DNA of 53,159 nt from Spirochaetales bacterium Spiro_09 (GTDB taxonomy: Bacteria; Spirochaetota; Spirochaetia; Treponematales; Treponemataceae), in the NCBI GenBank assembly GCA_001604385.1, contig LVBK01000008.1:1-53159 (forward strand), in the 5' to 3' direction. Position 1 is the stretch's first letter, and every line of letters begins with the position of its first letter. The notes under the pieces were generated by a model. It saw only the letters and a program-made list of their open reading frames with translations. It was not told the DNA's origin and did not search any database. Of this stretch, positions 48,967 to 53,159 are shown in pieces. The translations under genes and the position numbers were made by a program.

Positions 48967-50136
48967 GTGAACAGAGAAGAGTATGTCGCTGATGCCGACT
49001 GGCACCGTTTTCTCGAGTTTTCGGATAAACTCGAAACACCCTTCGTGGTGATCAACCTGCGGACGATCAAGAAGAACTACATTAAACTGCAAAGTTCCTT
49101 CCCCTTCGCCCACATCTATTATGCGGTAAAGGCAAACCCGGCGCCCGAGGTTATCTCCCTCCTGGCCGAGCTTGGTTCCAACTTTGACATTGCTTCCAGA
49201 TACGAACTGGACAAGGTCCTTTCCCTCGGGATCGCTCCCGAACGAATCAGCTACGGAAATACCATCAAGAAAGCCAAAGACATAGCGTATTTCTATGAAC
49301 AGGGCATCCGTATGTACGCCACCGACAGCAAGGAAGACCTCCGGAATATCGCGAAATGCGCTCCGGGCTCGAAGGTCTACGTCCGCATACTGGTTGAGAA
49401 CTCGGTGACCGCCGACTGGCCGCTTTCGCGCAAATTCGGCTGTCATCCCGACATGGCATACGACCTTCTCGTGCAGGCCAGCGAACAGGGCCTGACCCCC
49501 TACGGCATATCCTTTCACGTCGGCAGCCAGCAGCGCGATATCGGGCAGTGGAACGACGCCATCGCCAAGACGAAGTACCTGATGACCTCCCTTGAGGAGG
49601 AAGAAGGCATTACGCTGCAGATGATCAATATGGGCGGCGGCTTCCCGGCCACCTATACGCAGCCGACCAACGATCTTTCGGAATACGCCTCCGAGATTAC
49701 CCGCTATTTGACCGAGGACTTCGGCACGGACCTCCCGATGATCGTGCTGGAACCCGGCCGCTCGCTGGTCGGGGATTCGGGCATTCTGGTGACGGAGGTG
49801 GTGCTTATTTCCCGCAAGAACAATACCGCGCTCAACCGCTGGGTGTATTGCGATACGGGCAAGTTCAACGGCCTGATCGAGACGCTCGGCGAGTCGATCA
49901 AGTATCCGGTCATTTCCCTGAAGGACGGGCCGGAGACGAAGACGGGCGAGGTTATTCTGGCCGGCCCCACCTGCGACAGTATGGATATTATGTACGAGGA
50001 TACCCACTACAAGCTGCCCATCGATTTGAAGGTGGGCGACCGCCTGTTCTGGCTGTCCACCGGCGCGTATACGTCAAGTTACGCCTCTGTCGAGTTCAAC
50101 GGTTTTCCGCCCATCAAGACGTATTTTATGGATTGA
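48967..50136 (+). CDS. PLP-dependent ornithine/diaminopimelate-type decarboxylase (fold III)
   Basis: This 389-residue enzyme belongs to the alanine-racemase-fold decarboxylases. HIYYAVKANPAPEVI contains the PLP lysine (K55), SFHVGSQQ is the histidine stacking on PLP, NMGGGFPATY is the phosphate-binding glycine loop, LEPGRSLVGDSG follows, and GPTCDSMDIMY carries the active-site cysteine. The pattern and length resemble eukaryotic-like ornithine decarboxylase making putrescine, although lysine or carboxynorspermidine decarboxylation cannot be excluded. GTG at 48967 is used, with GGTGGGA about 9 bases upstream. It is a single unit with its own strong promoter and terminator, so probably well expressed. 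Confidence 0.92.
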   Translation: MNREEYVADADWHRFLEFSDKLETPFVVINLRTIKKNYIKLQSSFPFAHIYYAVKANPAPEVISLLAELGSNFDIASRYELDKVLSLGIAPERISYGNTIKKAKDIAYFYEQGIRMYATDSKEDLRNIAKCAPGSKVYVRILVENSVTADWPLSRKFGCHPDMAYDLLVQASEQGLTPYGISFHVGSQQRDIGQWNDAIAKTKYLMTSLEEEEGITLQMINMGGGFPATYTQPTNDLSEYASEITRYLTEDFGTDLPMIVLEPGRSLVGDSGILVTEVVLISRKNNTALNRWVYCDTGKFNGLIETLGESIKYPVISLKDGPETKTGEVILAGPTCDSMDIMYEDTHYKLPIDLKVGDRLFWLSTGAYTSSYASVEFNGFPPIKTYFMD

Positions 50137-50171
50137 GGCAGAACGCCTGGAGCAGTTTTGCCGGCAACAAT

Positions 50172-50202
50172 AAGGCCGCGGTACGCACCGCGGCCTTTTT
50201 TG
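50172..50202 (+). terminator. Terminator of the decarboxylase gene
   Basis: AAGGCCGCGGT (50172-50182) pairs perfectly with ACCGCGGCCTT (50187-50197) around the loop ACGC, then Ts. Confidence 0.92.
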
Positions 50203-50312
50203 TCGCCTCTGTCCCCGCGCGGAGCCGCCGCAAGGGGGCTCGACGGGGTTTGAGGGGGCGTTTCGGGATATGCCTGCGGTTCCCCTTGTCATGGAGGTGT
50301 CAAGGATATATA

Positions 50313-50729
50313 GTGTTCCGGTACATGAGTTCCAATAAGTTGTTTTCCTATCATGCGTTTCTCAAGTTGCCGGCCGTTTTCATTTTTTTGACTGTCTGGT
50401 TTCTGTCTTCGCAGCCAAATCTGGTCATCAGCGAGCGGTTCCGCCACGCGGATAAGGTTGTTCATTTTTTTGCCTATGCCTTTTTGGCAGGTTCCCTCTG
50501 TTTTTGGGTTCCGACCGGTTTCTGGAGTCGGTTTCCCTTTTTGTGCGCCCTTTTCGTGGTGGCCCTTTCGGCGGTCCTGGGGGCCCTGGACGAGTACCAT
50601 CAGTCTTTCGTTCCCGGCCGTGACGCGTCGGTCGACGACTGGCTTGCCGATGTTATCGGTTCCGTCATCGGCGTAGCCTCTTTTTTGCGGATTCGGCAGG
50701 TCTGGCACCGGTTTCGGGCCAAAAGCTGA
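50313..50729 (+). CDS. VanZ-like membrane protein
   Basis: This protein of about 138 residues has about four membrane helices (LPAVFIFLTVWFLSS, FFAYAFLAGSLCFWV, LCALFVVALSAVLGALDEYH, DVIGSVIGVASFL). The family features are HADKVVHFFAYAFLA, GALDEYHQSFVPGRDASVDD and the following WLADVIGS. VanZ proteins are small inner-membrane proteins of unclear role, linked to glycopeptide tolerance in enterococci. Two starts are possible: GTG 50313 (AAGGA 6 bases upstream) or ATG 50325 (no ribosome binding site). A possible promoter (TTGTCA 50286-50291, 15 bases, TATATA 50307-50312) would make the ATG form near-leaderless. Confidence 0.85.
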   Translation: MFRYMSSNKLFSYHAFLKLPAVFIFLTVWFLSSQPNLVISERFRHADKVVHFFAYAFLAGSLCFWVPTGFWSRFPFLCALFVVALSAVLGALDEYHQSFVPGRDASVDDWLADVIGSVIGVASFLRIRQVWHRFRAKS

Positions 50730-50760
50730 TCTTTTTTTCGTTGAGCATACTTGCCGGCTG

Positions 50761-50766
50761 TATAAT
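50761..50766 (+). promoter_or_regulatory. Candidate -10 box upstream of the polysaccharide locus
   Basis: A perfect TATAAT at 50761-50766 in the 198-base gap before the flippase. A -35 is weak (TTGAGC 14 bases upstream or TTCGTT 18 bases upstream). It is followed closely by a palindrome. Confidence 0.4.
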
Positions 50767-50778
50767 GCTCTGGTAGAA

Positions 50779-50795
50779 TGTTCAATGTTTGAACA
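50779..50795. promoter_or_regulatory. Palindrome, candidate operator of the polysaccharide locus
   Basis: TGTTCAA (50779-50785) and TTGAACA (50789-50795) form a perfect 7-bp inverted repeat with the spacer TGT, starting 12 bases after the TATAAT, where a repressor would block initiation. About 130 bases of leader follow before the flippase start. Confidence 0.5.
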
Positions 50796-50927
50796 AACCC
50801 GGTACAGAGGGACAGAGCGTGTTTCGGCCGCCTTCCATCCCCGGCGAAAAAGCGGACTCAGAGATGTTTTTTTTATACCCGATCGCATTGTCTTCATTCT
50901 ATCATTAGCCCCACTTAAGGAATTTCC

Positions 50928-52448
50928 GTGTCTTCAAATACAAATACAAAACGAATTGCAAAAAACACGCTCATGCTCTATTTCCGGCAGATTCTTATCA
51001 TGCTGGTCATGCTGTACACCGTTCGGGTTGTTCTGAATATCCTCGGCGCGGAAGATTACGGCATTTACAACGTCGTTGCCGGTTTAGTCAGTATGTTCAG
51101 TTTTTTAAGCGGAGCAATGGCAACCGCATCACAGAGGTTTTTTTCTTATGAAATTGGCAGGAATGATCAAGTACGCTTAAAGCAAATTTTCAGTCTGACA
51201 GTAACAGTCTACGCACTTCTTGCAATAATTGTCGTCATAGTATCAGAAACTGCTGGTTTATGGTTTGTCGAAACACAGTTAACCATTCCACCTGAACGTA
51301 TGGCTGCTGCAAGAATTGTTTTTCAATTTTCTTTACTTGCTTTTGTTGTTACAATTCTGACAACGCCCTATTTAGCAGCAATTATAGCTCATGAAGAGAT
51401 GAACATATATGCGTATGTAAGTATTTTTGAAGTAGTTATTTTGCTTGTACTAGTATCCTTACTTAAATTTTGTGTAATTGATTCATTGATATTGTATAGT
51501 ATCATAACTTTCTCTGTTAAGTTACTGGTTTCTCTATTGTATATAATTGTTTGTACTCATAAGTTTCGTGAATGCAGATATTCATTTTATTGGGATACCA
51601 AACGATTTCGCGAATTGTTTTCATATGTTGGATGGAATCTGTTTGGTTCAGCAGCCGGAGTAGTTCGCTCACATGGAGTTAATGTAGTTCTCAATATTTT
51701 TTTTGGTCCGGTTGTTAATGCAGCAGCAGCAATAGCAAATCAGGTAAACGCTGCAGTAAAAAGTTTTGCACAGAATTTTACCACAGCAGTTCGTCCTCAG
51801 ATAATTAAAAATTATGCTGCAGATGACATAACTTCTATGATTAGACTGGTGTATGCAAGTTCGAAGGCAACTTTTTTTTTGTTATTCATTTTTGTTTTGC
51901 CTTTAACACTAGAAATGCCCTTTATTCTTGGTCTTTGGTTAAAGAACCCTCCAGAATATGCAGTGCTTTTTACCAGGCTTATTTTAATTGATGCCCTTAT
52001 TGATTCTGTAAGTTATCCGCTTATGACAGCGGCTCAGGCAACAGGAAAAATTAAGCTATATCAATCCGTTGTTGGTGGTATTCTTTTATTGAATATACCT
52101 ATTTCAATTATTTTTTTACTATTAAATTTTTCACCAACATCAGTGTTTGTTATAACACTCTTATTAACTTTTTCTGCATTTATAGCACGGATGTTTATTT
52201 TGAAATTACTTATTCCATTTTCCATTAAAGATTTCATATTCACAGTATGGATCCCTATGGGCTTATGTTTTTTGTTGTCCTCTATACTTCCAATCTCTAT
52301 CTATATGACAGTTCCTTATCCTTTTGTTCGATTACTTATTAATTTGGGTTTAGTCTCTTTAACGTCATTATTATTGGTGTATTTTATTGCTCTTTCTGCA
52401 GAGGAACGTGATTTGGTACTAACTAAATTAAAAAAGGTAAAGAAATGA
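50928..52448 (+). CDS. Polysaccharide flippase (Wzx/MATE-like, MOP superfamily)
   Basis: This 506-residue membrane protein has about twelve to fourteen helices. RIAKNTLMLYFRQILIML, RVVLNILGAEDYGIYNVVAG and SGAMATASQRFFSYEIG are typical of oligosaccharide flippases that translocate undecaprenyl-linked repeat units for surface polysaccharides. GTG at 50928 has AAGGA 6 bases upstream. The C-terminal end (ALSAEERDLVLTKLKKVKK) is complete and overlaps the next gene by ATGA. The first 130 or so bases have the G+C and codon use of the upstream genes, whereas the rest is strongly AT-rich, which suggests a mosaic gene formed by recombination near 51060-51130. Confidence 0.9.
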   Translation: MSSNTNTKRIAKNTLMLYFRQILIMLVMLYTVRVVLNILGAEDYGIYNVVAGLVSMFSFLSGAMATASQRFFSYEIGRNDQVRLKQIFSLTVTVYALLAIIVVIVSETAGLWFVETQLTIPPERMAAARIVFQFSLLAFVVTILTTPYLAAIIAHEEMNIYAYVSIFEVVILLVLVSLLKFCVIDSLILYSIITFSVKLLVSLLYIIVCTHKFRECRYSFYWDTKRFRELFSYVGWNLFGSAAGVVRSHGVNVVLNIFFGPVVNAAAAIANQVNAAVKSFAQNFTTAVRPQIIKNYAADDITSMIRLVYASSKATFFLLFIFVLPLTLEMPFILGLWLKNPPEYAVLFTRLILIDALIDSVSYPLMTAAQATGKIKLYQSVVGGILLLNIPISIIFLLLNFSPTSVFVITLLLTFSAFIARMFILKLLIPFSIKDFIFTVWIPMGLCFLLSSILPISIYMTVPYPFVRLLINLGLVSLTSLLLVYFIALSAEERDLVLTKLKKVKK

Positions 52449-53159
52449 TTATATTGCCCTCAGATACATGTACTGGATGTCATGCCTGTTATTCAGTATG
52501 TCCCCAATCGGCTATTTCTATGAAGAGTAATGCTGAGGGTTTCTTACATCCATTTATAGATGCTATTAAGTGTACCGAGTGTGGACTTTGTGTCACGCGT
52601 TGTCCTGTTCTATGTAAACAAAAAAAACATGATGGTGTTTTACCAACCGCATATGCAGTAATAAATAATAATAGAATCGTTCAGAGAATGAGCTCGTCCG
52701 GCGGTGTTTTTTCTGTATTTGCAGAGGAAGTTATTCGTAACGGTGGTGTTGTTTTTGGAGCAAAGTTTAATAAAGAATTTGCGGTGGTTCATGATTATAC
52801 AGAAACGCTTGAAGGTATTTCTGAATTTAGAGGTTCCAAATATGTAGAAAGTGTTATTGGCGATTCATATTTCAACGCAAAAAGGTTTTTAGAGTCTGGA
52901 AGGAAAGTGCTTTTTAGTGGGACTCCCTGTCAGATTGCAGGTTTAAAGTCTTTTTTAGGAAAAGAATATTCGCAGCTATTAACAATTGATTTTATTTGTC
53001 ATGGTGTTCCATCTCCAAAGGTATGGAAAGCATATTTAGGCAAATATTTTGACCAAGTAATCCAAGCAATTAATTTTCGTTCGAAAACTGAATCCTGGAA
53101 AAGATTCTCTATGCTTATAAATTGTTCGATGATGAGATATGAACAAAATCACAATAAAG
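52445..53159 (+). CDS. Ferredoxin-like / F420 hydrogenase beta-subunit family protein (partial)
   Basis: The gene starts at ATG 52445 (ATGA overlap with the flippase) and stays open to the window end, 238 codons, so the 3' part is missing. The N-terminus has two 4Fe-4S ferredoxin motifs, CTGCHACYSVCP and CTECGLCVTRCP. Next comes a region typical of the coenzyme F420 hydrogenase/dehydrogenase beta-subunit family (MSSSGGVFSVFAEEVI, GGVVFGAKF, FRGSKYVES, VLFSGTPCQIAGLKSFL, TIDFICHGVPSPKVW). Members in bacteria without F420 are frequent in exopolysaccharide and O-antigen clusters next to pyruvyltransferases and flippases; the reaction is not established to my knowledge. The AT-rich composition matches the flippase body. 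Confidence 0.9.
   Translation, partial: MIILPSDTCTGCHACYSVCPQSAISMKSNAEGFLHPFIDAIKCTECGLCVTRCPVLCKQKKHDGVLPTAYAVINNNRIVQRMSSSGGVFSVFAEEVIRNGGVVFGAKFNKEFAVVHDYTETLEGISEFRGSKYVESVIGDSYFNAKRFLESGRKVLFSGTPCQIAGLKSFLGKEYSQLLTIDFICHGVPSPKVWKAYLGKYFDQVIQAINFRSKTESWKRFSMLINCSMMRYEQNHNK

Noticed and set aside
48907..50007. A 366-codon open frame antisense to the PLP decarboxylase gene
   Set aside because: It is fully antisense to a conserved enzyme and covers its promoter; no motif is present.
50785..51036. Short open frame between VanZ and the flippase
   Set aside because: It starts on the palindrome, lacks a ribosome binding site and overlaps the well-supported flippase start.
1..53159. CRISPR array, insertion sequence, prophage or integron
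   Set aside because: No spaced direct repeats, transposase, integrase or phage structural genes were seen; the only foreign-looking part is the AT-rich polysaccharide end.

Overview
The window reads as chromosomal DNA of a spirochaete, most likely a Treponema or close relative. The strongest marker is a flagellar sheath protein FlaA with its own promoter. Supporting markers are a spiro-SPASM type radical SAM protein, a eukaryotic-like long IleRS, and the order amidase, GerMN protein, flaA, ..., S20, HU, lnt, ..., rho, L31, which matches what I remember of Treponema pallidum (from memory, not searched). Base composition is uneven: hand counts of single 60-base lines give about 37% G+C at 1261, 68% at 43741 and 27% at 51481.

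Layout. (1) 1-6.3 kb, mostly minus strand: an anchored TPR/Mrr-like protein, a metallophosphoesterase, a ParB-like protein, then a complete partner-switching set (membrane GAF-PP2C phosphatase, STAS protein, RsbW-like kinase) ending at a terminator; no sigma factor is present. (2) 6.3-12.4 kb: two exported or anchored TPR proteins on plus, then xseA-xseB-mutL on minus. (3) 12.4-21.7 kb, plus strand: a tightly overlapping chain of spiro-SPASM radical SAM protein, glycosyltransferase-like protein, a three-domain SpsF/SpsG/methyltransferase fusion, an ATP-grasp protein, a peptidoglycan amidase and a GerMN protein, followed by flaA. This looks like a sugar-activation and transfer pathway next to flagellar and envelope genes and is the best candidate here for a poorly described system. 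(4) 21.8-33.5 kb: a RelA/SpoT-TPR protein, tRNA-Glu, a JAMM-DinG fusion helicase, plsC, S20, HU, lnt, a response regulator, a bactofilin, CinA/PncC, rho and L31. (5) 33.5-50.7 kb: an RlmK-like methyltransferase and rex (minus), ileS, a lipoprotein, zinc-ribbon proteins, a receiver-like protein, mfd, a 7TMR-DISM adenylate cyclase, a small prepilin peptidase, an AEC transporter, an ornithine-type decarboxylase and a VanZ-like protein. (6) 50.9 kb to the end: a polysaccharide flippase and a truncated ferredoxin/F420-dehydrogenase-like gene, the start of an AT-rich surface polysaccharide locus that looks horizontally exchanged.

Regulation visible in the sequence. Many sigma70-type promoters are close to consensus (TTGACA, about 17 bases, TATATT-like). 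Most genes have a clear Shine-Dalgarno and operons use ATGA/GTGA/TAATG overlaps. Four genes or operons (starts at 3267 minus, 6276 minus, 21805 plus, 41799 plus) instead have a -10 hexamer almost abutting the start codon and no Shine-Dalgarno, suggesting leaderless mRNAs. Inverted repeats suggest operators upstream of rex and upstream of the polysaccharide locus. No stretch longer than about 220 bases lacks a gene; the larger gaps carry promoters, leaders, the tRNA or terminators.
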